50,275 nt of DNA from Alphaproteobacteria bacterium (GCA_018063245.1 JAGPBS010000007.1:1-50275); one strand, 5' to 3'. Numbered from the stretch's first letter, positions 8,199-18,815 are shown. The notes: generated by a model from the letters alone, not told the origin. Numbers and translations: made by a program.

Positions 8199-9719
8199 CT
8201 ATCTCCCCAAAAACCCAATCTGAATGCCGTGAGACGTATCCAAAGCAAATTCATACGATTGAATCAAATGACCAACTGATACATCCATAATGTGCAAAAA
8301 GGGCTTAGGGTAAAATCCCATCCAGAAAACCATGAGGATCAAAGGTGCAAAAATAGCCATCTCTCTCCATGATAAATCTTCAAAGGCTGCAACAGCTTTA
8401 TTATGAATTGTTCCGAAGATCACACGGCGATAGAGCCAGAGCATATAGGCCGCACCCAAAATCAGCCCAGTTGCCGCAACAAAGGCCACCGTATTATTGA
8501 CTCTAAAAGCACCCACCAGAACCAAGAACTCACCAATAAATCCACTCGTTCCAGGTAAGCCAACTGACCCAAGCATCATAACCATAAAGACAAAGGCATA
8601 GCGAGGCATGACTTTGACAACACCTCCATAATCACCAATCTCACGGCTATGAAGACGATCATAAACAACGCCCACACACAGGAATAAAGCTGCTGACACA
8701 ATTCCATGTGACAACATTTGGAAAATGGCGCCTTGAATCCCCTGTTGAGTCATGGTGAAAATACCAATCGTCACAAAGCCCATATGGGCAATCGATGAAT
8801 AGGCAATCAATTTTTTCATATCTGATTGAGCAAGTGCCACAAGCGACGTGTAAACAATCGCAATCATACTAAGTCCATAAATGATCGGTGCAAAAAATTC
8901 AGAAGCATCCGGGAAGAGCGGAATGGAAAATCTCAAAAATCCGTACCCACCCATCTTCAAGAGTACACCCGCCAAGATCACCGATCCAGCTGTAGGCGCT
9001 TCGACGTGCGCATCAGGCAACCATGTATGAACTGGCCACATTGGAACCTTCACCGCAAAAGACGCAAAGAAAGCCAAAAAGAGCCAAAATTGAACCGCAG
9101 GATCAATCTTGAAGTTCATCAGAACAGACATATCAGTTGTCTCGGCCATCACATAAAGGCTGATCACGGCAACCAACATCAAGACAGATCCCAAAAGCGT
9201 ATAAAGGAAAAATTTAAAAGAAGCATAAACCCGTCTCGGCCCTCCCCATACACCAATGATCAAGAACATCGGCAGCAATACCCCCTCAAAGAAAATGTAG
9301 AATACCAAAAGATCCAAAGCACAGAACATTCCAACCATCATGGTTTCTAAAATCAAAAAGGCGATCATATATTCACGCACACGATCCTTAATGGATGCCC
9401 AGCTTGCCAAAATACACAATGGGGTCAAAAAGGTTGAAAGCAACACAAACAAAACCGAAATACCATCCACACCCATTACATAATTGATGTTGAATCCTTT
9501 GAGCCAAGTCACATTCTCAACCAACTGAAAATCTGTAAGACCTGCATCAAAAGAACGCATCATCACAAGAGACACAGCAAAAGTCACAAGCGATGTCCAT
9601 AAAGCAATTTGCTTTGACAGTCTTGATGTTAACTCTTGTTTTCCTGGCAAAAGTAAGATTCCCAATGCACCAACAAGCGGGAGGAAAGTTATGATCGATA
9701 ATATTGGCCAGTCACTCAT
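8199..9719 (-). CDS. nuoM: NADH-quinone oxidoreductase subunit M
   Basis: Second antiporter-like membrane subunit of complex I, 506 residues, usual length. Recognisable are the helices around [18 protein letters not shown] (conserved Glu), [25 protein letters not shown] split by the key Lys, and [14 protein letters not shown]. The start at 9719 has AAAGGAAG upstream. It lies 34 bases after nuoL. No damage to conserved residues is visible. Confidence 0.96.
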   Translation of the reverse strand: MSDWPILSIITFLPLVGALGILLLPGKQELTSRLSKQIALWTSLVTFAVSLVMMRSFDAGLTDFQLVENVTWLKGFNINYVMGVDGISVLFVLLSTFLTPLCILASWASIKDRVREYMIAFLILETMMVGMFCALDLLVFYIFFEGVLLPMFLIIGVWGGPRRVYASFKFFLYTLLGSVLMLVAVISLYVMAETTDMSVLMNFKIDPAVQFWLFLAFFASFAVKVPMWPVHTWLPDAHVEAPTAGSVILAGVLLKMGGYGFLRFSIPLFPDASEFFAPIIYGLSMIAIVYTSLVALAQSDMKKLIAYSSIAHMGFVTIGIFTMTQQGIQGAIFQMLSHGIVSAALFLCVGVVYDRLHSREIGDYGGVVKVMPRYAFVFMVMMLGSVGLPGTSGFIGEFLVLVGAFRVNNTVAFVAATGLILGAAYMLWLYRRVIFGTIHNKAVAAFEDLSWREMAIFAPLILMVFWMGFYPKPFLHIMDVSVGHLIQSYEFALDTSHGIQIGFLGR

Positions 9720-9753
9720 GTCGTCTTCCTTTTTTTGTCACCAAATCAACAGG

Positions 9754-11694
9754 TTAGTATTGATAGAATTTAATTGTTACATAGATCATCAAAGCCAAAA
9801 GGCCTAGAATCATCGCAAAAGCATAATGATAGACATATCCAGTCTGCAAGCGGACCATATTTTTCGCAAAGTTACGCACGAATGATGAAGTCCCATCTGG
9901 CCCCACACCATCGATAATCGCCTTATCACCACCAAGCCAAAACATCTTACCCAAAAACTTTGATTGCTGAACAAAGACATAATCATAGAGCTCATCAAAA
10001 TACCATTTGCGATAAAAGAGTCTGTACAAAGGCGAGAAAAGTTTCGATATCATTTGAGGGCCTGTTGCAAAAGGTCCATAGAACAAAATTGCCATTACAA
10101 TACCCAAAAGCGAAATCCCCAAAGGTGCATATTTCACAAGCATAGAAACATGATGTGCAGCCTCAACTGTATCGTGACCTTGCGCTACAAAAATCGCACT
10201 TCCCCAGAAAGCAGCTCTGCCTTCACCAACAAAATATTCATATCCCCACATGCCCGCAAAGACAGATCCCAAACCTAACACAATCAATGGAATCATCATC
10301 ACTAACGGAGACTCATGAACATGAGCCATCACTTTTTTATCCGCCCTCGGCTTGCCATGGAAGGTCAACATAATCAAACGCCATGAATAAAATGCCGTCA
10401 TAAAAGCAGCAATCAGACCAAGACAATAGGCAAAAAATCCATAATCTGTGCCTGAGGCATAGCTCACCTCTAAAATCATATCCTTAGAGTAAAAGCCTGA
10501 AAAGATTGGAATCCCCGCAAGAGCCAATGAACCGATCCACATTAACGCATAGGTCGCTGGTATTTTTTTCCAGATTCCACCCATTTTACGCATATCTTGC
10601 TCGTGCGAGAGTGCATGAATCACAGATCCTGCACCTAAAAACAAAAGCGCCTTAAAGAAAGCATGTGTAAATAAATGGAAAATCGATGCACTATAGGCAG
10701 AAACACCTGCCGCAAAGAACATATATCCAAGCTGACTCATTGTTGAATAAGCAATCACACGTTTAATATCAAATTGAGTAAGACCAATACTCGCAGCCAC
10801 AATTGCTGTTAAAGCCCCCACAATCGTTACAACCAACAGAGCCGCTGGTGCATATTCAAAAAGAGGAGAAAGACGCGCAACCATAAAAACACCCGCAGTC
10901 ACCATTGTTGCCGCATGGATCAATGCAGACACAGGTGTTGGCCCTTCCATCGCATCAGGAAGCCAGGTATGTAGACCAAGCTGGGCTGATTTACCCATAG
11001 CGCCAATAAACAGAAGCATACAAGCAAAAGTCAATCCATGGAAACTATGGCCTAAAAACAAGATTTCAAAATCCTTCACATTCACAACTTGCGAAAAAAC
11101 TGTTTTGAAGTCAACAGCGCCAAACAGATAGAAAATTGTACAGATACCAAGCGCAAATCCAAAATCCCCACACCGATTTACAAGGAAAGCTTTAATCGCT
11201 GCTGCATTCGCGCTATCTTTTTCATACCAGAAATTAATCAGCAAATAGGACGCAAGCCCAACCCCTTCCCAGCCAAAGAACATTTGGATGAAGTTATTCG
11301 CGGTTACCAGCATCAGCATCGCAAAAGTAAAAAGGCTCAAATAAGACATGAACCTTGGCTTATGCGGATCATCTGACATATAACCAACTGAATAAATATG
11401 AACAGCTGTTGACACATAGGTCACAACAACAAGCATCACCGCAGATAGCGTATCAATTTTAATCGCCCAATCAACATGGAAATGACCACTTTCAATCCAA
11501 GGGAGTAGAATATATTCAACAGGCTGACCACCCAGCGCGACTTCCTTAAACATAATTGTTGAAAGCACAGCAGAAACAATCAAGCCTAAGCAAGTCACAA
11601 ATTGCGAGCCTCTGTCTTTTAAGATTGTACCACCAAAGCCTGCGAGCGATGCACCCAAAAGCGGGGCCAATAGGATCCATAAAGCCATCGTCAT
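9754..11694 (-). CDS. nuoL: NADH-quinone oxidoreductase subunit L
   Basis: The largest antiporter-like subunit of complex I, 646 residues, at the distal end of the membrane arm with the long lateral helix near its C-terminus. Family landmarks are FFGWEGVGLASYLLINFW, GKSAQLGLHTWLPDAMEGPTPVSALIHAATM in two parts, and KRVIAYSTMSQLGYMF. The ATG at 11694 has GAGGTG five bases upstream, which decides it over the second ATG two codons later. It starts 47 bases after nuoK. Confidence 0.97.
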   Translation of the reverse strand: MTMALWILLAPLLGASLAGFGGTILKDRGSQFVTCLGLIVSAVLSTIMFKEVALGGQPVEYILLPWIESGHFHVDWAIKIDTLSAVMLVVVTYVSTAVHIYSVGYMSDDPHKPRFMSYLSLFTFAMLMLVTANNFIQMFFGWEGVGLASYLLINFWYEKDSANAAAIKAFLVNRCGDFGFALGICTIFYLFGAVDFKTVFSQVVNVKDFEILFLGHSFHGLTFACMLLFIGAMGKSAQLGLHTWLPDAMEGPTPVSALIHAATMVTAGVFMVARLSPLFEYAPAALLVVTIVGALTAIVAASIGLTQFDIKRVIAYSTMSQLGYMFFAAGVSAYSASIFHLFTHAFFKALLFLGAGSVIHALSHEQDMRKMGGIWKKIPATYALMWIGSLALAGIPIFSGFYSKDMILEVSYASGTDYGFFAYCLGLIAAFMTAFYSWRLIMLTFHGKPRADKKVMAHVHESPLVMMIPLIVLGLGSVFAGMWGYEYFVGEGRAAFWGSAIFVAQGHDTVEAAHHVSMLVKYAPLGISLLGIVMAILFYGPFATGPQMISKLFSPLYRLFYRKWYFDELYDYVFVQQSKFLGKMFWLGGDKAIIDGVGPDGTSSFVRNFAKNMVRLQTGYVYHYAFAMILGLLALMIYVTIKFYQY

Positions 11695-11741
11695 TGTATC
11701 ACCTCATGCGCATGTACTATGTCAAATACTCCAATCATCCG

Positions 11742-12050
11742 TTACCCCTTCATCGCCTGCATATCATCCACAGCAATCGATCCCCTGTTTCTGAAATATG
11801 TCACCAAAATCGCAAGTCCAATCGACGCTTCTGCCGCCGCAACTGTTAAAATAAACATCGCAAAAGCTTGCCCCGTTAGATCATGTAAAAAGGCTGAAAA
11901 TGTTACCAAATTGATATTCACTGACAAAAGAATCAACTCGAGTGACATCAATAGAACAATCACGTTTTTCCGATTCAAGAAAATGCCCAAAATACCTAAG
12001 CAAAATAAAATCGCCGCAACTGTGAGAAAATGATAGATTCCAATTTCCAT
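11742..12050 (-). CDS. nuoK: NADH-quinone oxidoreductase subunit K
   Basis: Small membrane subunit of complex I (102 residues, three transmembrane helices) that forms part of the proton path. The two buried glutamates known to matter in the family are present, in [12 protein letters not shown] and in [12 protein letters not shown]. Length and hydropathy are typical. It follows nuoJ after 24 bases. Confidence 0.96.
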   Translation of the reverse strand: MEIGIYHFLTVAAILFCLGILGIFLNRKNVIVLLMSLELILLSVNINLVTFSAFLHDLTGQAFAMFILTVAAAEASIGLAILVTYFRNRGSIAVDDMQAMKG

Positions 12051-12074
12051 CTTACATATCTCCTTTTAAAAGAT

Positions 12075-12692
12075 TCATTCTGTAATCCCCGCACCAATTT
12101 CTACTTTTTTCACACTGAGAATGTCCTCAGCTCTTGCATTCACTTGAGCTGAAATATTCTGACGCTTTGCTTGTTTTTTATCACGGAGCGTCAAAACAAT
12201 CGCCCCAATCATCGCAACCAACAAGATTAATCCTGAAACCCAGAACAAATAGATAAGATCTGTATAGAGAATCATACCAAGCGCTTCTGTATTGGTCACC
12301 TGCTCTAAAACTGGCATTTGGAACTGCGCCTTAACCATGGCAGGATCAATCTTCCAAGCTGAAAAGACCATGAAAAATTCAGCCAGAATAATACCTGATA
12401 CCAAAAGCCCAAAAGGTAAATAGCGGATGACACCGCGCTTGACAGTACTCATATCAACATCAAGCATCATCACAACAAAAAGAAATAAAACCGCAACGGC
12501 TCCAACATAGACGACAACCAAAATCATCGCTAAAAATTCAGCACCTAAAAGCACAAAGAGACCTGCAGCATTAAAGAAAGCAAGGATCAAATAAAGAACG
12601 GAATAGACCTGATTTTTAGCCGTGATCACCATGAGTCCAGAGACAACCAAAAGCGTTGCAAATAAATAAAAAATAAGTGCTTGGATCACCAT
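12075..12692 (-). CDS. nuoJ: NADH-quinone oxidoreductase subunit J
   Basis: Membrane subunit of complex I with five predicted helices, 205 residues. The family segment around LGAEFLAMILVVVYVGAVAV, with the pi-bulge helix, is well preserved, followed by LFLFVVMMLDVD. The C-terminal 40 residues are a polar tail. GAGGTG lies before ATG at 12692. A 121-base gap to nuoI upstream is longer than the others in this operon and carries a promoter-like sequence. Confidence 0.95.
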   Translation of the reverse strand: MVIQALIFYLFATLLVVSGLMVITAKNQVYSVLYLILAFFNAAGLFVLLGAEFLAMILVVVYVGAVAVLFLFVVMMLDVDMSTVKRGVIRYLPFGLLVSGIILAEFFMVFSAWKIDPAMVKAQFQMPVLEQVTNTEALGMILYTDLIYLFWVSGLILLVAMIGAIVLTLRDKKQAKRQNISAQVNARAEDILSVKKVEIGAGITE

Positions 12693-12768
12693 TGAATCAC
12701 CTCATTTTGTCTTTTTCTTTTTTGAACAGTATACATTTTATTTGCGTCTTATCTTTCTTTTTGTTTCT

Positions 12769-12797
12769 CGAATATCAATTTAAGCCCAAGCTGTCAA
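12769..12797 (-). promoter_or_regulatory. Possible internal promoter upstream of nuoJ
   Basis: In the 121-base nuoI-nuoJ spacer the minus strand has a perfect TTGACA (12792-12797) and, 17 bases on, TATTCG (12769-12774), a weak -10. It could give extra transcription of nuoJKLMN. The -10 is poor, so confidence is low. Confidence 0.22.
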
Positions 12798-12813
12798 CCA
12801 ATATTTTTTATTT

Positions 12814-13302
12814 TTATCTGTAAGGAGCATCCTTTACAAGATTTGCAGCAATCAGACCTTCCCAGCGATCACCATTGTCAATTAGTTTTGCTTTCGAATA
12901 AAACAATTCTTCACGCGTTTCGGTTGAAAATTCGAAATTTGGCCCCTCAACAATAGCATCCACAGGACAAGCCTCTTGGCATAGCCCACAATAAATGCAC
13001 TTTGTCATATCGATATCATAACGCGTTGTACGCCGTGATCCATCATCTCTCGGCTCTGCTTCAATCGTAATCGCAAGGGCAGGACAAACAGCCTCACATA
13101 ATTTACAAGCGATGCAACGCTCCTCGCCATTCATATAACGACGTAAAGCATGTTCACCGCGAAAACGAGCACTGAGCGGCCCCTTCTCATTCGGATAATT
13201 AAGTGTCACAGCTGGCCGAAACATATAAGAGAAAGTAAGCCTCATCCCTTTGAGAATCTCTATCAAGAAAAAAGATCTGAAAAAATCTGTAATGCTTCTC
13301 AT
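12814..13302 (-). CDS. nuoI: NADH-quinone oxidoreductase subunit I (two 4Fe-4S clusters)
   Basis: Electron-transfer subunit linking the peripheral arm of complex I to quinone. Two ferredoxin-type cluster motifs are intact: [12 protein letters not shown] (Cys 63, 66, 69, 73) and [12 protein letters not shown] (Cys 102, 105, 108, 112). The frame is open to 13347, but ATG at 13302, one base after the nuoH stop, gives the usual 162-residue protein starting [10 protein letters not shown]. This tight spacing suggests translational coupling to nuoH. Confidence 0.96.
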   Translation of the reverse strand: MRSITDFFRSFFLIEILKGMRLTFSYMFRPAVTLNYPNEKGPLSARFRGEHALRRYMNGEERCIACKLCEAVCPALAITIEAEPRDDGSRRTTRYDIDMTKCIYCGLCQEACPVDAIVEGPNFEFSTETREELFYSKAKLIDNGDRWEGLIAANLVKDAPYR

Positions 13303-13303
13303 A

Positions 13304-14323
13304 TTACGCCCCCATATTCGGCAAAAGATCAAAGTAAAGCAACGCACCTGCTGTCAATACAACCCACAATAAAGAAAATGGTAAAAAAACTTTCCATCCA
13401 AGACGCATCAATTGATCATAACGATACCTTGGCACAGTCGCTCTCACCCATATAAATAAGAACAACATGAATGAAATCTTCATCCCAAACCAGACAATCC
13501 CGGGAATCCAATTGAATGGTGCAATATCTAAAGGAGGCAACCATCCGCCCAAAAATAAAACAGATGTCATGCCGCTCATTAAAATCATATTGGCATATTC
13601 ACCCAAGAAAAAGAGCGCAAAGGTCATGGCAGAATATTCAACGTTATAACCACCAACCAACTCAGATTCACCCTCAGGCAGATCGAACGGTGTTCTGTTT
13701 GTTTCCGCCAAGGCAGAAATAAAGAAAATCACAAACATTGGAAAGAGTGGAATGCAAAACCAAATCTTTTTTTGCGCCAAAACAACATCGGTTAAATTCA
13801 AGGACCCCACACAAAGAAGCACAGACACAATCACAAATCCCATGGAGACTTCATATGAAATCATCTGAGCTGCCGACCGAAGACCACCCAGAAATGCGTA
13901 TTTTGAATTGGAGGCCCAACCCGCCATGATAATGCCATAGACACCCATTGATGAAATGGCGAAAAGATACAAAACACCAACGTTAATATTGGCCAGAACC
14001 ATTCCTTCACCGAAGGGAATCACAGCCCAAGCAACGAGTGAAAGCATAAAGGTCAACATTGGCGCCATTACAAAAACAAATGTATTAGCCCCTGTTGGAA
14101 TAATTGTCTCTTTCGAAAATAGCTTTAAGCCATCCGCAAAAGGCTGTAACAAGCCGAAGGGCCCCACCAAATTAGGCCCTTGACGCAATTGCATCGCTGC
14201 CATCACTTTGCGTTCAGCGTAAGTCACATAAGCAACGGCTACCAATAAAGGAACGACAATCGCCAGAATCTTGATCAAAATAAAAAGAAAAGGCCATCCA
14301 AACTGATTCCAAAACTCAAGCAT
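13304..14323 (-). CDS. nuoH: NADH-quinone oxidoreductase subunit H
   Basis: Membrane subunit of complex I at the quinone site, 339 residues with eight predicted helices. The most conserved loop is intact: [20 protein letters not shown] in two overlapping halves, then [20 protein letters not shown]. The N-terminal region has [17 protein letters not shown]. Length is typical. Between it and nuoG upstream lies a 203-base gap filled largely by a palindromic repeat. Confidence 0.97.
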   Translation of the reverse strand: MLEFWNQFGWPFLFILIKILAIVVPLLVAVAYVTYAERKVMAAMQLRQGPNLVGPFGLLQPFADGLKLFSKETIIPTGANTFVFVMAPMLTFMLSLVAWAVIPFGEGMVLANINVGVLYLFAISSMGVYGIIMAGWASNSKYAFLGGLRSAAQMISYEVSMGFVIVSVLLCVGSLNLTDVVLAQKKIWFCIPLFPMFVIFFISALAETNRTPFDLPEGESELVGGYNVEYSAMTFALFFLGEYANMILMSGMTSVLFLGGWLPPLDIAPFNWIPGIVWFGMKISFMLFLFIWVRATVPRYRYDQLMRLGWKVFLPFSLLWVVLTAGALLYFDLLPNMGA

Positions 14324-14389
14324 AGAAATCTCCTTTTTTCGTTACAAGATGAAGTAATTTACTGAAATCAATATCAAAATTTAAAGAGC

Positions 14390-14513
14390 CGTCACTCAGA
14401 GCCCTCCTTCTAGGAGGGCGTGGAGTCTCCTGAAAACAAGAAATCAGTGCAGCATTAGTTGATGCTTTGCAGAGATTCCACGTCGCCCCTTGTGGGGGCG
14501 ACTCTGAATGACG
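14390..14513. repeat. Palindromic CGTCAYTCAGAG repeat inside the nuo operon (nuoG-nuoH gap)
   Basis: The element begins CGTCACTCAGAGCC and ends, in inverse orientation, GACTCTGAATGACG. Each half carries its own hairpin (CCCTCC..GGAGGG near 14407-14424 and CGCCCC..GGGGCG near 14483-14500) and an inner GTGGAGTCTC / GAGATTCCAC pair. It is transcribed within the nuo mRNA, where it would fold strongly. Relatives lie at 28264-28385 and 36357-36505. Confidence 0.7.
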
Positions 14514-14526
14514 ATTTTCGAATAGG

Positions 14527-16584
14527 TTAAGCTGCTTTGTCATTTGCATCCTCCATCAGAAAGGATTTCACACAATCTGCCATTGTTTTTGACGCTCTGC
14601 AAATGACGTTGGTCATGTAATAATTCTGAATCGGTAAGGTAAATGGCTTTTTCAACATTTTCCCCTCAGCACCGAAATCCTTCATTGGCCGCTTTTTCAA
14701 TCGATTCATCTCTGCAAACAACGGATAGCTCTTTGTAAGCGCAGCCCATAATTCATGCTCATCATCATAAGCAAGCGGCATGTCTAATGCTTGCGAAAGA
14801 GCTCTGATAATCCGCCAATCTTCTTTTGCCTCACCCACAGGAAAGACAGCACGTCTTGTCTGTTGAACGCGGCCTTCACAATTCACGTAGGTTCCACGCT
14901 TTTCAGAATAAGCACAGCCCGGGAAAATAACATCTGCAATCATTGCACCTGCATCTCCATGATGGCCTTGATATATCACAAAACAATCCTTGAGTTTAGA
15001 CATATCAACTTCATCCGCTCCCAACAAGTACACGGCTTTAATTTTACCTGATGCGCAGTCACTCAACAGATCCTCAAGCGATCTTGTTTTTTGCTTCGGA
15101 ACAAAGCCAATTTCTAAAGCCCCAACCCTGCTTGCAGCTGTCTGCAACACATTGAAGCCATTAAAATCGTCTTTGATCATTTTGTATTTCTGTGCAATCT
15201 CAGCACATTTATATTGAATGGCTTTTGCATCATCACGTTGCAAAGCGCCCATGCCAACAATGATCATTGGATTCTGTGCATCTTTTAGCACTTTTGAGAA
15301 AGCGTTTTTACCAGATAAAACCTCATCCAGAATCTGAACATCACCTCCTAAGTGATTGACTGGATAAGTTAAATCAACTTCTTCACCAATCAGAGCCACT
15401 TTGAGATCAGTCTGTAAATATCTTTTGCGAATACGCGCATTGATCAGCGTCGCTTCATGTCTTGGATCAGTGCCAACAAGTAGAATTGCATCAGCTTTTT
15501 CAATGCCTGCGATCGATGTATTGAACAGATAACCAGACGGTTCTGACACATCAAATTGTGCCCCATCAACGCGGCATTCCAAATGAGTTGAGCCCAATTC
15601 AGTCATTAAATCCTTCAAGGCAAACATCGATTCAACATCAGCCAGATCCCCAGCGAGAGCTGCGATTTCTTTCCCATCAAAGGCCTTTAACTTTTTTGCA
15701 GCAAAAGCAAGCGCCTCTTCCCAACTCACAGGCTCAAGCTTGCCCTTTTTGCGAACATAAGGTTGATCCAAGCGTTGATTTTTAAGTCCATCATAAACAA
15801 AGCGTGTTTTATCTGAGATCCATTCTTCATTGATATCTTCATTCAAGGTCGGCAAAATACGCATGACTTCACCACCACGGACATCCATCCGAATGTTCGA
15901 ACCCACCGCATCCATTACATCTACAGTCTCACATTTACGAAGTTCCCAAGAGCGAGCTCTAAAAGCATAAGGTTTCGATGTCAAAGCACCAACTGGACAG
16001 ATATCAATCATATTCCCTGATAATTCAGATGAAATGGCCTTTTCAACATAGGTTCCAATTTCCATATGTTCACCACGATAGGTCGCACCCAGCTCATTGG
16101 TTCCGGCGATTTCTTCAGAAAATCGCACACATCTTGTACAGTGAATGCAGCGAGTCATAAAGGTTTTGATCAAAGGACCAAAGTCTTTTTCTTCCACCGC
16201 ACGTTTTGGTTCAGAATAACGGCTCTCATCATACCCATAGGCCATGGCTTGATCTTGCAAATCACACTCACCACCCTGATCACAAATAGGACAATCAAGC
16301 GGATGGTTGATCAATAAAAATTCCATCACACCTTTACGCGCTTTTTTCGCCCGCTCACTTTTGGTGTGAATAATCATCCCCTCACCACAAGGCATTGCAC
16401 AGCTTGCAACCGGCTTTGGTGAGTTTTCCATATCAACCAAACACATGCGGCAATTGGCGGGAACAGAGAGGCGATCGTGATAGCAAAAACGTGGCACTTC
16501 AATTCCAAGCTGTTCGCAAGCCTGCAAAATTGACATCCCTTGTTCAACTTCAATTTCCATCCCATCTATTTTTAACTTTGGCAT
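14527..16584 (-). CDS. nuoG: NADH-quinone oxidoreductase subunit G
   Basis: Large iron-sulfur subunit of the NADH arm, 685 residues, typical of alphaproteobacterial NuoG. The N-terminal 2Fe-2S domain has Cys34, 45, 48 and 62; then come the 4Fe-4S ligands in CPICDQGGECDLQD and the ferredoxin-like pair CIHCTRC and CPVGAL. The remainder is the molybdopterin-oxidoreductase-like domain, which has no molybdenum cofactor in this family. The N-terminus MPKLKIDGMEIEVEQG matches homologues. It starts 30 bases after nuoF. Confidence 0.96.
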   Translation of the reverse strand: MPKLKIDGMEIEVEQGMSILQACEQLGIEVPRFCYHDRLSVPANCRMCLVDMENSPKPVASCAMPCGEGMIIHTKSERAKKARKGVMEFLLINHPLDCPICDQGGECDLQDQAMAYGYDESRYSEPKRAVEEKDFGPLIKTFMTRCIHCTRCVRFSEEIAGTNELGATYRGEHMEIGTYVEKAISSELSGNMIDICPVGALTSKPYAFRARSWELRKCETVDVMDAVGSNIRMDVRGGEVMRILPTLNEDINEEWISDKTRFVYDGLKNQRLDQPYVRKKGKLEPVSWEEALAFAAKKLKAFDGKEIAALAGDLADVESMFALKDLMTELGSTHLECRVDGAQFDVSEPSGYLFNTSIAGIEKADAILLVGTDPRHEATLINARIRKRYLQTDLKVALIGEEVDLTYPVNHLGGDVQILDEVLSGKNAFSKVLKDAQNPMIIVGMGALQRDDAKAIQYKCAEIAQKYKMIKDDFNGFNVLQTAASRVGALEIGFVPKQKTRSLEDLLSDCASGKIKAVYLLGADEVDMSKLKDCFVIYQGHHGDAGAMIADVIFPGCAYSEKRGTYVNCEGRVQQTRRAVFPVGEAKEDWRIIRALSQALDMPLAYDDEHELWAALTKSYPLFAEMNRLKKRPMKDFGAEGKMLKKPFTLPIQNYYMTNVICRASKTMADCVKSFLMEDANDKAA

Positions 16585-16614
16585 TTTGTGTCCTATTCTT
16601 TCAAACTTCTTTTC

Positions 16615-17895
16615 TTACGCAGCCTTAGCCGTTTTCCGATAAGTCATAATGCGATCTTCCATCTCATCCCTAAAGTGACGAATCAGTCCTTGAATTGGCC
16701 AAGCAGCCGCATCACCAAGAGCGCAAATTGTATGGCCTTCAATCTGTTTTGTGACATCGAGCAATTGATCAATCTCATCAATCCGAGCCTGACCTCTCAC
16801 CATGCGTTGCATCACGCGCCACATCCAACCTGTTCCTTCTCGGCAAGGCGTACATTGTCCACAACTCTCATGCATATAGAAATGCGATAAGCGTGCAATC
16901 GCTTCAATCACATCTGTTGACTTATCCATCACGATAACGCCCGCTGTTCCAAGACCTGTTCCAACTTCTTTGAGACCATCAAAATCCATCAAGACAGATT
17001 CACAAATATGCTTTGGAAGCATCGGCGTTGAAGATCCACCAGGAATCACTGCTTTGAGATTATCCCATCCACCACGGATACCACCTGCATGCTTTTCAAG
17101 AAGCTCACGCAGCGGAATACTCATTGATTCTTCAACATTACAAGGCGTATTGACATGACCAGAAATACAAAAAAGCTTTGTCCCTGAATTTTTAGGACGA
17201 CCAAATTGTAAAAACCAATCAGCTGACCGACGTAAAATTGTCGGAACAACAGCAATACTCTCAACATTATTCACTGTTGTTGGGCATGAATAAAGGCCCG
17301 CATTCGCTGGGAAAGGAGGTTTATTTCGGGGCTGCCCCTTCTTGCCTTCTAGGCTTTCAAGCAAAGCAGATTCTTCACCACAAATGTAGGCTCCTGCGCC
17401 TCTGTGAAGATAGACATCAAAATCCCAACCACTTCCTGCAGCATTTTTACCCAAGAATCCAGCATCGTAGGCCTCATCAATTGCCTTTTGAACCGCCAAA
17501 GCTTCATGATAAAACTCGCCACGAATATAGATGTAAGCTGTATGTGCATTGATAGCAACGCCAGCAAAAAGACAGCCTTCAACCAATTTATGAGGATCAT
17601 AACGTAGAATATCTCTATCTTTGCATGTCCCTGGTTCACTCTCATCCGCATTCACAACAAGGTAATGTGGCTTCGCTGATGGTGGTGGCATAAAGGACCA
17701 TTTCAACCCTGTTGGGAAACCTGCGCCTCCTCTACCACGTAAGCTTGATTTTTTAATCTCTTCAATAATCCACTCACGGCCTTTTTTAACCAATTGACCT
17801 GTTTGATCCCAATCGCCTCGGCGCTGCGCTGCTTTTAAATCAGCACTTTCAAAGCCGTAGAGATTTGTAAATATCCGATCCTGATCTTGTAGCAT
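16615..17895 (-). CDS. nuoF: NADH-quinone oxidoreductase subunit F (NADH/FMN binding)
   Basis: Binds NADH and FMN and starts electron transfer in complex I. The NADH-binding [10 protein letters not shown] is at residues 54-63, the FMN region [19 protein letters not shown] lies in the middle, and the N3 4Fe-4S cluster ligands are in [11 protein letters not shown] near residue 350, with the fourth Cys in [12 protein letters not shown]. The 426-residue length is typical. It is separated from nuoE by a 170-base gap with a tandem/palindromic repeat. Confidence 0.97.
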   Translation of the reverse strand: MLQDQDRIFTNLYGFESADLKAAQRRGDWDQTGQLVKKGREWIIEEIKKSSLRGRGGAGFPTGLKWSFMPPPSAKPHYLVVNADESEPGTCKDRDILRYDPHKLVEGCLFAGVAINAHTAYIYIRGEFYHEALAVQKAIDEAYDAGFLGKNAAGSGWDFDVYLHRGAGAYICGEESALLESLEGKKGQPRNKPPFPANAGLYSCPTTVNNVESIAVVPTILRRSADWFLQFGRPKNSGTKLFCISGHVNTPCNVEESMSIPLRELLEKHAGGIRGGWDNLKAVIPGGSSTPMLPKHICESVLMDFDGLKEVGTGLGTAGVIVMDKSTDVIEAIARLSHFYMHESCGQCTPCREGTGWMWRVMQRMVRGQARIDEIDQLLDVTKQIEGHTICALGDAAAWPIQGLIRHFRDEMEDRIMTYRKTAKAA

Positions 17896-17910
17896 CTATC
17901 TATCCCCTAC

Positions 17911-18036
17911 CTGAACGTCGTACATGTCATGTCCAACGCCGCACATGTCATGCTGAACATCGAAAATATCATCCTGAACTTGTTTCAGCATCCCTCTACT
18001 TTTCCTCATAGATCCTGAAATAAATTCAGGATGACA
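17911..18036. repeat. Short tandem and palindromic repeat between nuoE and nuoF
   Basis: Three degenerate units of 21 bases (about 17911-17973) share the core CATGTCATGYYGAAC, and lead into ATCCTGAACTTGTTTCAG. The end is the inverse sequence CTGAAATAAATTCAGGATGAC (18014-18034, one base over a 20-base stretch is split by its own palindrome). The TCATCCTGAAC type of intergenic repeat differs from the CGTCATTCAGAG family in this window. It is inside the nuo transcript. Confidence 0.55.
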
Positions 18037-18065
18037 AGATTGATCATATTGAAAATTCATTCCGT

Positions 18066-18815
18066 TCACCCATTCGCCTTTGAAACTTTAGCTCTTTTAG
18101 AAGAAGGGATACTCGTTTGCCCTTGCTGCACGTGATCCTTCAAGGATGTTGGCCCAGTCACAGCGCATGAACCTGAACGACTCAATTGTGAACCCATCTG
18201 AACCTTTTTACCTGCTTTGAGATCTGCAAGAATCGCCTCAAGGCGCTCTTCATTGAGATCTTCAAAAAAGTCATCATTGATCTGAACCATCGGTGCATTC
18301 ACACAAGCGCCCAAGCATTCAACTTTGGTCAATGTAAAAAGACCGTCCTCTGTTGTTTCACCGGCTGAAATACCTAACTTACGTTCTATTAAATCAACCA
18401 ATTTGTCCGATCCGCAAAGCCAGCATGGCGTTGTTTGACAGAGCTGAATATGAAACTCACCAACAGGCTCTTTGTTGAACATTGTATAAAAAGTTGCAAC
18501 TTCATAGACACGCACTTTCGGCATTTCCAAAATCTCAGCAATTCTATCCATAGCAGCTGTACTGACCCAATTGCCATTTTGTCTTTGCGCCAAATCCAAC
18601 AAGGGCAAAACAGCACTTTGCTTCTGAGCCTCTGGATATTTTTTCAAGATCTGAGCAATTTTTTTCTGATTCTCAGCATTAAAGTCAAAGCTGTCATCCT
18701 TGCTTGACATCTTTTTCGCACCGCCACTCTCTGTCTTTTTTATGGCACTTTTAGGTGCTTTAACTGAAATCTTCTTTGTCTTTTCCATCTTTTTATCCGC
18801 TTCTAATCCAGTCAT
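18066..18815 (-). CDS. nuoE: NADH-quinone oxidoreductase subunit E with charged terminal extensions
   Basis: The 2Fe-2S subunit that partners NuoF. Ligands Cys126, 131, 167 and 171 are present in [10 protein letters not shown] and [10 protein letters not shown]. The ATG at 18815 overlaps the nuoD stop as ATGA and has GGGGAGG seven bases upstream, so the 249-residue form is well supported. That form has about 40 extra Lys/Ser-rich residues at the N-terminus and a basic, Ser-rich tail of about 50 after the conserved domain, ending RAKVSKANG. Both extensions look disordered. ATG codons at residues 10 and 36 are alternative starts, with weaker signals. Confidence 0.93.
   Translation of the reverse strand: MTGLEADKKMEKTKKISVKAPKSAIKKTESGGAKKMSSKDDSFDFNAENQKKIAQILKKYPEAQKQSAVLPLLDLAQRQNGNWVSTAAMDRIAEILEMPKVRVYEVATFYTMFNKEPVGEFHIQLCQTTPCWLCGSDKLVDLIERKLGISAGETTEDGLFTLTKVECLGACVNAPMVQINDDFFEDLNEERLEAILADLKAGKKVQMGSQLSRSGSCAVTGPTSLKDHVQQGQTSIPSSKRAKVSKANG

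Noticed and set aside
8826-9350. Long plus-strand ORF opposite nuoM
   Set aside because: Its composition (rich in His, Arg, Lys and Gln) is that of an antisense reading of a hydrophobic membrane protein; nuoM on the other strand is certain.
14316-14549. 77-codon ORF in the nuoG-nuoH gap
   Set aside because: It is a translation of the palindromic repeat, overlaps both neighbours and has no plausible ribosome site or protein-like composition.
17911-18036. CRISPR array
   Set aside because: The 21-base units are directly contiguous and degenerate, with no distinct spacers and no cas genes in the window.
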